Assembly (NCBI GenBank): GCA_903846555.1
Contig: CAINBI010000040.1
Location: 1-43,518, forward strand
Source of the DNA: an uncultured Pseudomonadota bacterium
Lineage (GTDB): Bacteria > Pseudomonadota > Gammaproteobacteria > Burkholderiales > Methylophilaceae
DNA: 43,518 bases
Direction of reading: 5' to 3'
Numbering within the stretch: position 1 is the first letter of the stretch; each line of letters opens with the position of its first letter. A program made the translations under genes and the position numbers. Below, in pieces: positions 1-8,974 of this stretch. The notes below the pieces were generated by a model. The model made no database searches, was not told where the DNA came from, and was given only the letters and a program-made list of their open reading frames with translations.

Positions 1-364
1 AGAAAGCCCGCAATAAACAACGGGCGTGGCGTTAGCCTAGTTCTGTTCTGGAATAGCATCGTTATACTTTTTCATAAATCGTTCACTATTCTTACAATCA
101 ATAAAAGTTTAGCATAGTTATGCTGCGTCTTGGGTATAAGCCAGTCTCGCATATAAGCCGTCTCGCTGATGAAAATTAGAACGAGCAAAATTAAACTGCC
201 TAAAAATTTAGTATTAATCGTCATTGGCTCCAACATGCTGTAGATTTCCTAAGGAAGCGCTGAACCATTCACAATTTCCACCGCTCCCGTGGTGGCATTT
301 TCAGAATAGCCCATGGATTTCGACTTTTCCACCTAAAAACACCCTGTTTCTGAGTGTTTTTGCC
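1..364. other. Gene-poor, decayed stretch
   Basis: No intact reading frame is visible. On the minus strand a short open tail ending about position 46 (residues ...MKKYNDAIPEQN then stop) looks like the C-terminus of a broken gene, because a stop codon lies only some 23 codons upstream in the same frame. Positions about 240-364 directly follow the truncated IS5-type transposase start in its own direction. On the minus strand they end in GGTTCAGCGCTTCC, which resembles an IS5-family end, so this may be the leftover 3' end of the same element. No matching inverted end was found on the other side of the transposase fragment. Confidence 0.4.
6..25 (-). terminator. Possible short terminator hairpin at window edge
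   Basis: A 5-bp GCCCG/CGGGC stem with a 10-base loop is followed, on the minus strand, by TTTCT. It could end a minus-strand transcript from the decayed region to its right. The stem is short and the T tract is interrupted, so this is a weak call. Confidence 0.3.
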
Positions 365-550
365 TCATTCTAGTCCAACGGGTGGGCAACCACGACCACC
401 AGTATTTGCATAGTGTGGTGCAATGACTTGCGTTAACCATACCCATGGGGTGATCTGTGTGATCTGGTTCAGGAAAATATCTCGCCGTGTTTGCTTCTTT
501 TTGGCTGTATATTCTAATGCAGAAAAGCTCGCTTGCATCATATTATCCAA
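365..550 (-). pseudogene. IS5-family transposase, N-terminal remnant
   Basis: The 61 codons match the start of IS5-type transposases in pattern: a short F..LEY segment, a basic K.K.TRR..FL segment, a PW..L...I.PHY segment, then G.GR..P..LE. In full-length relatives of about 300 residues the next residues continue into the helical DNA-binding region. Here a TAG stop follows the LE residues and no DDE catalytic domain is present. The start may be any of the Met codons at residues 1, 4 or 5. It is a dead fragment that cannot encode an active transposase. The family assignment rests on my recognition of the N-terminal pattern. Confidence 0.7.
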
Positions 551-1048
551 TTAAATCAATAAGATGAGATTGTATCATGCCTAACATTAACTAGGCTGGA
601 GCGGTGGAATAAATCAGTGATTTTTTAGTATTACAGGATTGGCTACGGCTTGAAATACGTGTGCACACTTAATTATCGAAGTTTTTGAATAGGATTATTT
701 ATCGGCTTCACCGATGCGATGGTGGAAGGTAATATTTGCATGGATATAGCTGTTGGGGTGGCATGACCAATACTCAAGCCCCTCTGAATCAGCCGGTCTG
801 GCGTCCATTCCATTACGATGGCCCAGAATACCCATGAAATAATATTACGCGTTTAAATTGTATATGTGCGGTCATACATGGGCCATAATACCCAAGACAG
901 GACGACGCACTTGGGGGGTAAGCCATCATAATATCCTTTCAGAAATTGACCCATGCGTTAGCTTATCAAATCTTTAAGTTGTCAACGCTAAATAACTATT
1001 ACCTAGTTTAGGCGCGATCATGTTAATGTGCAGAACATTGCACTTTAA

Positions 1049-1115
1049 CTGGATTCACGCATCCTCTCTAAGTACCCGCTACTTTGTAGCGACCTTAGAG
1101 GGACGGGAATGACGG
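1049..1115. repeat. Diverged palindromic intergenic repeat, copy 1
   Basis: The element begins with CTGGATTCACGC and ends with GGGAATGACGG, the same outer words as the copy at 1294-1364. It contains an inner hairpin GCTAC/GTAGC (1078-1082 and 1086-1090) flanked by TCTCTAAG and CTTAGAGG. The outer words resemble the short ATTCCCGC-type repeats dispersed in many proteobacterial genomes. Confidence 0.5.
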
Positions 1116-1293
1116 ATTGAGGTTTAATGAATAAATCAGTGCCTCCTTAGAGAAAACCCTTAGGGTGCCGATAATAGATAGTGCGGCTTAGATCCATTGC
1201 CTAATAGCACAAGTAATCAAAAAAACAATTTTCAAGATTCATCATAAGCGACATTTGCACGAGAGAATTTCAACCCTAAAACCCATTAACATG

Positions 1294-1364
1294 GTCATTC
1301 CTGCATAGGCAGGAATCCAGTTAAGTTGTTGATTAGCCTAGATTCCCGCCTACGCAGGTATGAC
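1294..1364. repeat. Palindromic intergenic repeat, copy 2
   Basis: Left arm GTCATTCCTGCATAGGCAGG... and right arm ...CCCGCCTACGCAGGTATGAC form an imperfect inverted repeat about 71 bases long. Each arm also contains its own small CCTGC/GCAGG-type fold. It belongs to the same class as the 1049-1115 element. It is intergenic and upstream-facing to nothing obvious, so it is likely a dispersed non-autonomous repeat, not a regulatory site. Confidence 0.6.
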
Positions 1365-1429
1365 AATAACTGGGGATTTATACTTAACTTTGGTTAATTT
1401 AGCATTAGCTAGGTGAGGAAATGTTAGTT

Positions 1430-1840
1430 TTATCTGTTGTTGAAAAATGCAATATTCATTGCTTTATCATTTACAAAAGTAATCTCAGTTTCTTTGTAGG
1501 TGTGTTTAGGGTCGTAATTCACTAGATTTTTGTAATACCACATTTCTACAGTTACGCGCTTTGAGTTCTTTTCATCAGCGCCAACTTTACCTAGAAAGCC
1601 AGATGCACCTTCAGGTTTGACTGATAATTCTTTTTTAACTGGTGCGCCTAGCTTATCTGTAATTACTTTTTTTGATTTACCACTGAACGAGGTTAAGAAT
1701 TGGTCTTCGGTGTAGGTTTTTTTATTTAAAGAAGCTGCATTAACTTCAGTCATTGCTGCGGTTACTAGCATAACTGTAGTTAAGCCTAGGCATAGTTTTT
1801 TCATTGATTTTTTCATAGTCACATTCATAGTAAATTGCAT
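1430..1840 (-). CDS. Small secreted protein, BamE/SmpA-like fold suspected
   Basis: This is a 136-residue protein with a basic start, a hydrophobic stretch (about residues 15-33) and a plausible cleavage after VNA, so it is probably exported to the periplasm. The mature part has the order G.S..VI...LG.P ... VEMWYY ... ITF.NDKAMNIAFF. That order is typical of small BamE/SmpA-fold lipoproteins and related periplasmic domains. There is no lipobox Cys, so it should be soluble. An AGGAG lies 10 bases before the chosen ATG; internal Met codons at residues 5, 9 and 13 are alternatives. It stands alone, about 90 bases downstream of the MBL hydrolase. The function is unknown and the fold assignment is inference. 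Confidence 0.7.
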   Translation of the reverse strand: MQFTMNVTMKKSMKKLCLGLTTVMLVTAAMTEVNAASLNKKTYTEDQFLTSFSGKSKKVITDKLGAPVKKELSVKPEGASGFLGKVGADEKNSKRVTVEMWYYKNLVNYDPKHTYKETEITFVNDKAMNIAFFNNR

Positions 1841-1932
1841 TTTATTAAATCTCCTAACAGTTCAGTCATTATCTCATTTTACTTAAAATTAGCATACTGT
1901 ATAGGACTTAGGAGCAACGTAAAATATCAACT

Positions 1933-2706
1933 TTAGCCGACACTATCAACTGTTATTTTAAGTCCATCGTATCCAACATAGATGTTTTTAGGTAATTGCG
2001 CACTCAGCTCTATGTATTCAAGCTCGTGAGTCATATGTATTAGATATGTTGATTCAGCCTTTATCTGACCAGCGTACTGCAGACTTTGTTCCAAATTGAT
2101 GTGAGTATAATGCGTTGTGTAGCGCAGGCAGTCTAAGAGCAGAAGCTTAAGACCTGTTAACATTGCCAGCGATCTCTCGGAAATGGCTGATACGTCTGTT
2201 AAATATGCAATGTCACCGATTCGATAGCCGTATATTTCAGTATTTCCATGCTTAAGTGGAATTGGCGTAACCGTTTGATTAAAAATCTCAAATGGTCGAT
2301 TGATAGGGTTGATCTTAAGCACAGGTAAATCCCAAAAGTGACTGGGTTCACGTAATGTGTAGCCAAATTTATCAGCTATGTGTGCCATAGCCTCAGGGCT
2401 ACCATATAGTGGTATTTGACTGTGCTGAAGTTGACAAAATGCTCGCAAATCATCAATGCCATGCAAATGATCCGCATGGGTATGGGTATATAGCACTGCA
2501 TCTATGTGCGTGAGCCTTTCTCTTAATGCTTGGTTTCTTAAATCTGGGCCCGTGTCAATTAAGATGACTTTACCGTTATTTAGCTCAATTAAGCTGGAGC
2601 AGCGCGTTCTATTATTGCGAGAATCGTTAGAACTGCATGTGTCACACTTACAACCAAGCATCGGTGTGCCAGCACTTGAGCCTACACCTAACATTGTTAG
2701 TTGCAT
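1933..2706 (-). CDS. MBL-fold metallohydrolase, PhnP-like
   Basis: This is a metallo-beta-lactamase-fold hydrolase of about 257 residues. It begins MQLTMLGVGSSAGTP and is followed by a Cys pair region (GCKCDTC) typical of PhnP-type phosphodiesterases. The zinc-binding THTHADHLHG motif is near residues 75-84, and later come a His in PLKHGN, an Asp in LTDVS and a His in LIHMTHE. PhnP relatives cleave cyclic phosphodiesters, but the substrate here cannot be told. The Met at 2706 was chosen because the fold starts there and AGGG precedes it; the frame opens at 2748. The gene follows tatD in the same direction with about 54 bases between, and is likely co-transcribed with it. Confidence 0.85.
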   Translation of the reverse strand: MQLTMLGVGSSAGTPMLGCKCDTCSSNDSRNNRTRCSSLIELNNGKVILIDTGPDLRNQALRERLTHIDAVLYTHTHADHLHGIDDLRAFCQLQHSQIPLYGSPEAMAHIADKFGYTLREPSHFWDLPVLKINPINRPFEIFNQTVTPIPLKHGNTEIYGYRIGDIAYLTDVSAISERSLAMLTGLKLLLLDCLRYTTHYTHINLEQSLQYAGQIKAESTYLIHMTHELEYIELSAQLPKNIYVGYDGLKITVDSVG

Positions 2707-2760
2707 GTAGCACCCTGTTTTATATAAGCTAATATTTTCACTAAGCAATTAAGGCGAATA

Positions 2761-3531
2761 TTAGGCGGTGGCATGTTTAAATAAACGAAAAAAGTTCTCT
2801 GTGGTGGCAGTAGAAACTGCTTCAAAAGAGATGCCGCGTAATTTTGCGATTTCTTCTGCTACGTGTTTTACGTAACTTGGTTGGTTGGTTTTACCTCGGT
2901 ATGGCATAGGTGCTAGATATGGAGAATCTGTTTCAACTAATATTCTATTTAATGGTACTTGTTTCGCAACCTCTTTAATTGTCAGCGCGTTTTTAAACGT
3001 TACGATTCCAGAAAATGAGATATAAAAACCAAGCGCTATGGCCTGCATAGCAACTTCTAGGTTTTCGGTAAAACAATGCATTACGCCGCCCACTTGTTGT
3101 GCACTTTCTTCACGCATAATGCGTAACGTATCTTCAGCCGAGTTGCGAGTATGAATCACTAAAGGTTTGCCGCATGCAATGGCTGCACGAATATGGGTAC
3201 GAAAACGAGTACGTTGCCATTCTAAATCACCCGTAAGCCTAAAATAATCTAGGCCAGTTTCACCTATGGCAATCACTTTTGGGTGATTGGCGAGTGCTAA
3301 TAAGCCTTCAACTGTTGGCTCTTCAATATTCTCATAATCTGGATGAACGCCTACAGAAGCATAAAAGTTATCGTTAGTTTCAGCTAAGGCCAGCACTTGA
3401 GGGAAGTCTGGCAGCGTCACTGAAATGCATAGCGCATGCCCTACTTCGTTATCTTGCATGGCCTGCTTAATCTCAGGTAAGTTTGCAAAAAGTTCAGGGA
3501 AATTAAGGTGGCAGTGCGAGTCTACGAGCAT
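2761..3531 (-). CDS. tatD: TatD-family metal-dependent DNase/hydrolase
   Basis: This 256-residue TIM-barrel amidohydrolase has the family's metal ligands in order: DSHCHLNF at the N-terminus, IGETGLDY, VIHTRNS, GVMHCF and VETDSPYLAP. TatD/YcfH proteins are 3'-5' exonucleases or D-aminoacyl-tRNA-type hydrolases acting in the cytoplasm, and the exact substrate is not settled for this branch. Length is normal. It is the last gene of the conserved tmk-holB-pilZ-tatD run, with 67 bases separating it from pilZ. In enterobacteria the same position is held by ycfH, right after holB. No strong ribosome site precedes the ATG. Confidence 0.92.
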   Translation of the reverse strand: MLVDSHCHLNFPELFANLPEIKQAMQDNEVGHALCISVTLPDFPQVLALAETNDNFYASVGVHPDYENIEEPTVEGLLALANHPKVIAIGETGLDYFRLTGDLEWQRTRFRTHIRAAIACGKPLVIHTRNSAEDTLRIMREESAQQVGGVMHCFTENLEVAMQAIALGFYISFSGIVTFKNALTIKEVAKQVPLNRILVETDSPYLAPMPYRGKTNQPSYVKHVAEEIAKLRGISFEAVSTATTENFFRLFKHATA

Positions 3532-3598
3532 CTGAATCTTAGTTTAGTTACAAAAGTGAGGTTGCAAAAGTATAAGCTAGAAAAATCGATTACAACAG

Positions 3599-3976
3599 TT
3601 ACATAGTATGCGTGGGACGAGAAGACTTTAACGCAACGCCGAGTATGCCTTCAATGGTATGCTTGGCCTCAAGACCACCATCTTTTTCAAGGAATTGCAC
3701 CCCAATACCTTGCGGCCTATTGGCTTGGGCTGAAGGTGAAATCCACACGACTTGCCCAACCACTTTTAATTTCATGGGGTCGTCAATAAGGCTTAATAGC
3801 ATAAATACTTCTTCGCCAATTTTGAATGCTTTATTTGTTGGAATAAATAAACCACCACCTTTTACAAAAGGCATGTAAGCCGCATATAGCGCGGCTTTCT
3901 CTTTAATGGCGAGCGAAAGAACGCCTGTCTTAGCTGCGCCAGCACTCTTGATGTCATTTTGTAGGTCTTCAGCCAT
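3599..3976 (-). CDS. pilZ: PilZ-domain protein (type IV pilus assembly type)
   Basis: This 125-residue single-domain PilZ protein lies between holB and tatD, the usual location of the founding pilZ of type IV pilus biogenesis in beta- and gammaproteobacteria. The readable core is KGGGLFIPTN, then EEVFMLLSLIDDP.K, GQVVWISP and RPQGIGVQF. Founding PilZ members of this type lack the RxxxR and D/NxSxxG c-di-GMP-binding signatures, and neither is evident here, so nucleotide binding is doubtful. The expected role is in pilus assembly with FimX/PilB-type partners, by family knowledge. A 47-base gap separates it from holB, so co-transcription is likely. Confidence 0.88.
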   Translation of the reverse strand: MAEDLQNDIKSAGAAKTGVLSLAIKEKAALYAAYMPFVKGGGLFIPTNKAFKIGEEVFMLLSLIDDPMKLKVVGQVVWISPSAQANRPQGIGVQFLEKDGGLEAKHTIEGILGVALKSSRPTHTM

Positions 3977-4023
3977 ACTTTTCTCTATTGGTGGGAATGT
4001 AAAAAATCTAAATATACCTGCTA

Positions 4024-5034
4024 TTAGGATTGAAAAATATGAGTGTATTCAAGGAGTAGATTCTCAATTTGCAACTCATGATTCAATGGATGTAATGCCA
4101 GTTTTCGTAACGCATCAGTTTTTCTTTGTAAATCGAATAAGCGGCTCAAGTTTACCTTTTCAGCTAGCACTTGCAAAGTACTTGCAAACTGCACATGATA
4201 ACGCGTTTGCTTACCTAGCCTCATTGCAACAAGATCATATAGCCATTTTTGCACTGCAATAACACCAGTTTCCACTGAACTTGCAATAAAGATTGGTGCT
4301 GCAATGTTTGGCTCAAGATTGCGACCTAATGCTAGCATACGCCATATTTCTGTTAGCAGAGTAAATTGCAATTGCTCATTAAATACCTTAATTGGAGAGC
4401 CTTCTAAATAAGCTAATTGTTGTTTTGCATTTTGTATGCCCTGCTCACCTAACCACGCCAAAGCTTGCGACTCATTTGGTATTGGCATGCTTATTTTTTG
4501 GCATCGACTAATAATAGTTGGCAACAGTCGTTGTAACTGCTGCGCGACTAAAATAAAAACAACCCCAGTAGCAGGCTCTTCTAACATCTTTAGCAGCGCA
4601 TTAGCTGAGGCCAGGTTAAGTGCTTCGGCAGGGTGAATTAGTACTACACGCATGCCATTACTGCGATGACTTGTCATACTTAAAAAGCCGCTTAAATTAC
4701 GAATCTGAGCAACAGATATCTGGGTTTTCTTTTTGGTTTTTTTACTTACTGGTACTTCTTCATCAGACTCGGCCTCTTGTTCTGGGCTCAGTAGTTGGAA
4801 ATCCGGGTGATTATTATCGTTAAACCAGTTGCAACTAGAGCATTCGCCGCATGCATTACCTTGCGAACGTCTATTTGAACATAACAGTGCTTGACTGAAA
4901 ATACGCGAAAAATCATATTTTCCTATGCCCGCGCGACCATGTAGCAATAGTGCATGCGGCATTCTTTGATTATCCTGATTGAGATGCCGCCAAACTTGCG
5001 CTTGCCACGGATAGATATCAGTTAAGCTATTCAT
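4024..5034 (-). CDS. holB: DNA polymerase III subunit delta'
   Basis: This is a 336-residue clamp-loader subunit. It shows a P-loop-like LLHGRAGIGK near residues 30-39, a four-Cys zinc module (C-x8-C-x2-C-x2-C, about residues 53-68) and the SRC segment ISRCQKI of AAA+ clamp-loader proteins. The sensor region ALNLASANALLKMLEEP is very well conserved. After NNHPDFQLLSPE there is a charged, Lys-rich insertion of some 25 residues before SVAQIR, a feature I associate with betaproteobacterial homologues. It loads the beta clamp during replication. It follows tmk by 28 bases and precedes pilZ by 47, in one probable operon. Confidence 0.93.
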   Translation of the reverse strand: MNSLTDIYPWQAQVWRHLNQDNQRMPHALLLHGRAGIGKYDFSRIFSQALLCSNRRSQGNACGECSSCNWFNDNNHPDFQLLSPEQEAESDEEVPVSKKTKKKTQISVAQIRNLSGFLSMTSHRSNGMRVVLIHPAEALNLASANALLKMLEEPATGVVFILVAQQLQRLLPTIISRCQKISMPIPNESQALAWLGEQGIQNAKQQLAYLEGSPIKVFNEQLQFTLLTEIWRMLALGRNLEPNIAAPIFIASSVETGVIAVQKWLYDLVAMRLGKQTRYHVQFASTLQVLAEKVNLSRLFDLQRKTDALRKLALHPLNHELQIENLLLEYTHIFQS

Positions 5035-5062
5035 TTAATTAAGTTAAATATATTGAAATAAT

Positions 5063-5671
5063 TCATAGCGTTGAAATTATTTCTTCAACTGACTGCTTAA
5101 CATCTTCAAGCGCCCTATTGGCATCAATAATCCTAAATCTTGATGGGTTTTGTTGTGCTCGTTGTAGGTAAGCCTGACGAATCCTCGTAAAGAAATCTGC
5201 ACTTTCACGCTCAAATTTATCTGGTGATCGGGCTGTAGCCAGCCTTTGCATGCTCACTTCTACGGGCACGTCAAATAGCAGCGTTAGATCTGGTTGCAAA
5301 TCAGCTTGCACCCATTGCTCCAACAGCTCAACTTTGGCAGCTACAACACCTTTAGCACCGCTTTGGTAGGCATAAGTTGCATCAGTAAATCGATCCGATA
5401 GCACATAAGCACCCCTTGCAAGCGCTGGCGCAATGACGCTATCTATATGCTCGCGCCGTGCCGCAAACATCAATAACGTTTCGGTTTCTGCATGCATGTT
5501 TTCATGTAGTAATAGTTCACGTAATCGTTCACCTAGTACAGTTCCACCTGGCTCTCGCGTTGAAACCACCTCATGGCCACATGCCTGCAAAGCGGCAATA
5601 ATCGTTGGAATATGCGTACTTTTACCTGCGCCATCCATGCCTTCTAATGTGATAAATTTACCTGTCGTCAT
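5063..5671 (-). CDS. tmk: Thymidylate kinase
   Basis: This 202-residue kinase phosphorylates dTMP to dTDP for DNA synthesis. It has the P-loop [10 protein letters not shown] (residues 10-19), TREPGGT with the substrate-contacting Arg, the [11 protein letters not shown] segment, and a LID region with RSPDKFERE. Length and motif order match the bacterial family. It lies 18 bases after mltG and 28 before holB, the same order as in enterobacteria (yceG-tmk-holB). The start is ATG at 5671. No anomalies were seen. Confidence 0.96.
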   Translation of the reverse strand: MTTGKFITLEGMDGAGKSTHIPTIIAALQACGHEVVSTREPGGTVLGERLRELLLHENMHAETETLLMFAARREHIDSVIAPALARGAYVLSDRFTDATYAYQSGAKGVVAAKVELLEQWVQADLQPDLTLLFDVPVEVSMQRLATARSPDKFERESADFFTRIRQAYLQRAQQNPSRFRIIDANRALEDVKQSVEEIISTL

Positions 5672-5689
5672 TTTTTATTATCTTGAGTA

Positions 5690-6685
5690 TTATTTTTTCA
5701 ATTGGTACTTAACAACAGCACGGTTATGCGCTTCTAAATTATCAGAGAACGCATGGCTTCCATCGCCTTTACCTACAAAATAAAGTGCTTTTGTAGTGTC
5801 AGGATGTAGCACTGCATCAATTGAAGCTGCGCCAGGCATCGCAATCGGGCTTGGTGGAAGGCCATCACGCGTGTAAGTATTATAGGGCGTGTCTGCAATT
5901 AAATCTTTTTTACGAATATTACCTTTGTACTGAGCTCCCATACCGTAGATCACGGCGGGATCAGTTTGCAGTCGCATACCTAGGCGTAATCGATTGGTAA
6001 ACACACCAGCAATCATCGGCCGCTCATTTGGTTTACCTGTTTCCTTTTCAACAATTGACGCCATAATCAAGGCTTGGTAACTATCTTTATAGGGTAGATT
6101 ATTATCACGGAGCGCCCACGCTTTGGCTAACTTGCTCTGCATGGCATCATAGCTACGCTTCAGAATCACAATGTCTGCTGTATTGCGATCAAAGTAGAAT
6201 GTATCAGGGAAAAACAAACCCTCAGCCAGCGTATATTCAGCGTCGACTAACTTCAATACTTCACGTTCAGACAACCCTGTAATCGTTTGTTTTACAGCAT
6301 CATTGATTGCTAATTTTTCGCGCATTTGTGCAAAAGTACGCCCTTCAATAAACGTCACACTCCCTTGCGTTGTTTTACCGTGATTAAGTGATAGTAATAA
6401 CTGGTAGGGTGAAATGTTTTTATTGAGCGTGTAACTTCCAGCTTGTAAAAACGATTCTTTTTTCAACAGTTTTGCAATTAAAATAAAGCGCCACGGTTCA
6501 CTCAAAACGCCCTGTTTCACCAATTGGTTTGCGATACTTTTAAGACCGCTTTTAGGTTCAATCACAATTTCTTGGCTGCTAGGGCGCAGCTTTAAAGGGG
6601 ATATTGCATAAAAAGCTAACCATCCACCCAGTAATATTGTTGCGAATAAACTTAACAACAACCAATTTTTAATATGTTTAATCAT
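5690..6685 (-). CDS. mltG: Endolytic murein transglycosylase
   Basis: This 331-residue inner-membrane enzyme of the YceG/MltG family cleaves nascent glycan strands and so sets peptidoglycan strand length. One N-terminal membrane helix (about residues 7-28) is followed by a periplasmic LysM-like region. The catalytic domain carries the conserved ASIVEKETG motif, whose Glu is catalytic, then RLQTDPAVIYGMG, TPYNTYTRDGLPPSPIA.PG and ALYFV..GDGSHAFS. The start codon overlaps the pabC stop by four bases (ATGA), so the two are translationally coupled. The gene continues directly into tmk. Confidence 0.95.
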   Translation of the reverse strand: MIKHIKNWLLLSLFATILLGGWLAFYAISPLKLRPSSQEIVIEPKSGLKSIANQLVKQGVLSEPWRFILIAKLLKKESFLQAGSYTLNKNISPYQLLLSLNHGKTTQGSVTFIEGRTFAQMREKLAINDAVKQTITGLSEREVLKLVDAEYTLAEGLFFPDTFYFDRNTADIVILKRSYDAMQSKLAKAWALRDNNLPYKDSYQALIMASIVEKETGKPNERPMIAGVFTNRLRLGMRLQTDPAVIYGMGAQYKGNIRKKDLIADTPYNTYTRDGLPPSPIAMPGAASIDAVLHPDTTKALYFVGKGDGSHAFSDNLEAHNRAVVKYQLKK

Positions 6686-7500
6686 GATTTAAGTGCGCTT
6701 CTAATCATTTTAGCTAGGCCTTGTTGTGGCAAGGTTGCATCACCAATCTTACTCACTTGAAAAGCCCCATATAAGCTATTGCATATGACTACTTCATCTG
6801 CCTGTAGAAACTCATCAAGCGATATGTTCTTAACTTCAATCTTGAGATTTAATATCGCGGATAAACTGATGATCCGCTGCCTTGTGATACCAGCTACGCC
6901 ACACATGCTAAGGTCTGGAGTGATTAAGGTCTTACCAAAACGGGCAAAAATATTACTCATGGTACATTCAATGGCATTGCCTAGTTGGTCTAATAATAAG
7001 CCATCAAAAATGGTGTCTTCATGCCATTCCATGCGCGCCATAACATTTTCTAGCCTATTCAAATGCTTAATACCTGCTAGTTTTGGCTGATGTGCAATTT
7101 TTATATCACATACATGCAAATTTACACCATGCACAAGCTGATTCATTGAGTATTGCGGCATAACAGATTTAACCACTACCCGCATAGGTGTTGTAATGGC
7201 TGGTGGAGTGTAACCGCGTGCGCCTTCGCCTCTAGTAATCACTATTTTAGCGACTGCGATTTCATCTATGGCAAATAGTTGTTGTAAATCACTCATTAGC
7301 AACTCAGCGCTTGGGCAAACGATTCCAATGACAGCACAATCAGCCACTAATTTTTGGTAATGCTGCGGCCAACTATCTGGCACGCTATTACGCATAATCA
7401 TCGTACGAAAAACACCATCACCATAAGCAAAGCCGCGATCGATAGGTGATATTGTCAGCTCAAAACTGCCATTAACTAGATATGTATTAAAACGATTCAT
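6682..7500 (-). CDS. pabC: Aminodeoxychorismate lyase
   Basis: This 272-residue PLP enzyme of fold type IV converts 4-amino-4-deoxychorismate to p-aminobenzoate for folate synthesis. Visible marks are VNG at the N-terminus, DRGFAYGDGVFRT, the PLP-lysine segment AGIKHLNRLENV, ECTMSNIFA and GVAGITRQRII. Branched-chain aminotransferases share the fold, but the length and the fixed position between fabF and mltG argue for PabC. It overlaps mltG by four bases. A strong hairpin (7549-7579) separates it from fabF, so its expression may come partly from readthrough or from its own promoter. Confidence 0.93.
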   Translation of the reverse strand: MNRFNTYLVNGSFELTISPIDRGFAYGDGVFRTMIMRNSVPDSWPQHYQKLVADCAVIGIVCPSAELLMSDLQQLFAIDEIAVAKIVITRGEGARGYTPPAITTPMRVVVKSVMPQYSMNQLVHGVNLHVCDIKIAHQPKLAGIKHLNRLENVMARMEWHEDTIFDGLLLDQLGNAIECTMSNIFARFGKTLITPDLSMCGVAGITRQRIISLSAILNLKIEVKNISLDEFLQADEVVICNSLYGAFQVSKIGDATLPQQGLAKMIRSALKS

Positions 7501-7548
7501 AAGCCTTAATTAAACCATAGCCTAGCTGAATAAACTAGCTGAAAAGGA

Positions 7549-7579
7549 AAAGCCTGCGTTGTTTTAATACGCAGGCTTT
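7549..7579 (-). terminator. Terminator hairpin downstream of fabF
   Basis: A perfect 11-bp stem (AAAGCCTGCGT at 7549-7559 and ACGCAGGCTTT at 7569-7579) has a 9-base loop and is followed on the minus strand by TCCTTTTC. It lies between fabF and pabC, so it probably trims the abundant acpP/fabF message before the pabC-mltG-tmk genes. The stem ends in AAA/TTT, which could also serve in the opposite direction. Confidence 0.75.
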
Positions 7580-7664
7580 GGGTGATATTCACAACAATAA
7601 CTTTTTATTATTAAGCTGTATTTTCTTAAGTAATCGGCTTTTTTAGACCTAATTCTCTTAAATG

Positions 7665-8897
7665 CTAAATTTTCTTAAACACCAAGCTACCGTTAGTACC
7701 ACCAAAGCCAAAATTGTTTTTTAACGCATATTCAATTTTCATATCTCGTGCGATATTGGCACAAAAATCCAAATCACATTCTGGATCTTGGTTGAATATA
7801 TTAATAGTAGGCGGTGAAACTTGGTTATAAATAGAAAGTACAGTAAATACAGACTCCAAACCACCAGCACCACCCAATAAATGGCCAGTCATCGATTTAG
7901 TAGAGTTCACCACTAACTTGTAAGCATGTTCGCCAAAAGCCGCTTTAATCGCGTTAGTTTCATTAGAGTCACCCAAGGGTGTTGATGTGCCGTGCGCATT
8001 GATAAACTGCACTGCATTAGGCTCTATGCCCGCATTGTTCATGGCGTTACGCATGGATCTGCGCGGTCCGTCCATATTCGGTGCGGTCATATGATATGCG
8101 TCTGCACTCATACCATAACCACTTAATTCTGCGTAGATTTTTGCACCACGATTCTTAGCGTGTTCATATTCTTCAAGCACCATGACACCAGCACCCTCAC
8201 CTATGACAAATCCATCACGGTCTTTATCCCAAGGGCGACTTGCGGTTGCAGGGTCATCATTACGGGTAGATAAAGCACGCGAAGCCGCAAAACCACCGAC
8301 ACTTAATCGCGTAATAGCAGCTTCGGCACCACCTGCAATCATCATGTCTGCATCACCATATTCAATCATGCGTGATGCGTCACCAATGGAGTGCGTACCA
8401 GTCGTGCAAGCCGTTACAATAGCAACGTTTGGGCCTTTAAAGCCAAACATGATTGATAAGTTACCTGAAATCATGTTGATAATTGTGCCAGGAATAAAGA
8501 AAGGTGAAATTTTTCGTGGGCCTGATGCTTGATACAAAATATCGGTATCTTCAATATATTGCATGCCACCAATACCTGAGCCGATTGAAACACCAATACG
8601 CTCAGCATTTTCTTCAGTGACAATAATTCCAGAGTCTTTAACTGCTTCAATAGCCGCTACTAAGCCGTATTGAATGAATGTATCCATCCGCCTAGCGTCT
8701 TTTGCGCTAAGAAAATCTTCAACATTGAAGTCTTTTACCTCACCAGCAATGGTAGAAGAAAAGGCGCTTGTATCGAATTTAGTGATTTGTGCAATGCCAG
8801 ATTTTCCAGCAACAATGTTATCCCATGCAGCTTTAACCCCAATTCCAACGGGTGAAACTACACCAAGACCGGTGACGACTACTCTACGCTTAGACAT
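7665..8897 (-). CDS. fabF: 3-oxoacyl-ACP synthase II
   Basis: This 410-residue condensing enzyme elongates acyl-ACP with malonyl-ACP. The Cys-His-His triad is complete: C164 in VTACTTG, H302 in [11 protein letters not shown] and H339 in [12 protein letters not shown], each within one residue of the well-known enterobacterial numbering. The Gly-rich tail NNFGFGGTN is present. The start ATG gives [16 protein letters not shown]. It lies 77 bases after acpP, with a perfect hairpin in the gap, and is followed by a terminator hairpin. This placement suits separate tuning of acpP and fabF levels. Confidence 0.97.
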   Translation of the reverse strand: MSKRRVVVTGLGVVSPVGIGVKAAWDNIVAGKSGIAQITKFDTSAFSSTIAGEVKDFNVEDFLSAKDARRMDTFIQYGLVAAIEAVKDSGIIVTEENAERIGVSIGSGIGGMQYIEDTDILYQASGPRKISPFFIPGTIINMISGNLSIMFGFKGPNVAIVTACTTGTHSIGDASRMIEYGDADMMIAGGAEAAITRLSVGGFAASRALSTRNDDPATASRPWDKDRDGFVIGEGAGVMVLEEYEHAKNRGAKIYAELSGYGMSADAYHMTAPNMDGPRRSMRNAMNNAGIEPNAVQFINAHGTSTPLGDSNETNAIKAAFGEHAYKLVVNSTKSMTGHLLGGAGGLESVFTVLSIYNQVSPPTINIFNQDPECDLDFCANIARDMKIEYALKNNFGFGGTNGSLVFKKI

Positions 8898-8933
8898 AAG
8901 ATTGTCTCTTAGAAGGGTTTAAGAAACGAAGGG

Positions 8934-8968
8934 TGAAAGCAGCAAGTTAAAAAAACCTGCTGCTTTCA
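8934..8968 (-). terminator. Hairpin between acpP and fabF (attenuator or partial terminator)
   Basis: A perfect 11-bp stem, TGAAAGCAGCA (8934-8944) with TGCTGCTTTCA (8958-8968), has a loop rich in T on the minus strand. No T tract follows the stem (minus strand continues ACCCTTCG), so full termination is doubtful. A processing or stability element that leaves acpP mRNA more abundant than fabF mRNA is an equal reading. Confidence 0.6.
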
Positions 8969-8974
8969 TTTGAA

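Larger units (their letters stand above)
551..1429. other. 880-base region without a supported gene
   Basis: Only very short frames occur. One is a 24-codon plus-strand frame (763-837), overlapped by the TGA of another short frame. Around 810-900 a sequence like ATGGCCCAGAATACCCATG recurs in altered form (CATGGGCCATAATACCCAAG). This suggests decayed repeated DNA and not a gene. Two palindromic repeats (1049-1115 and 1294-1364) are listed separately. No tRNA cloverleaf or rRNA sequence was recognised. The stretch looks like a graveyard next to the IS5 remnant. Confidence 0.5.

Noticed and set aside
763-837. 24-codon plus-strand frame with an ATGA overlap to another short frame
   Set aside because: It is too short, has no recognisable family, and lies in a decayed region with repeated fragments.
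4690-4800. Charged Lys/Glu-rich insertion in holB as a possible novel domain
   Set aside because: I recall similar charged insertions in betaproteobacterial delta' subunits, so it is more a lineage mark than a novelty.
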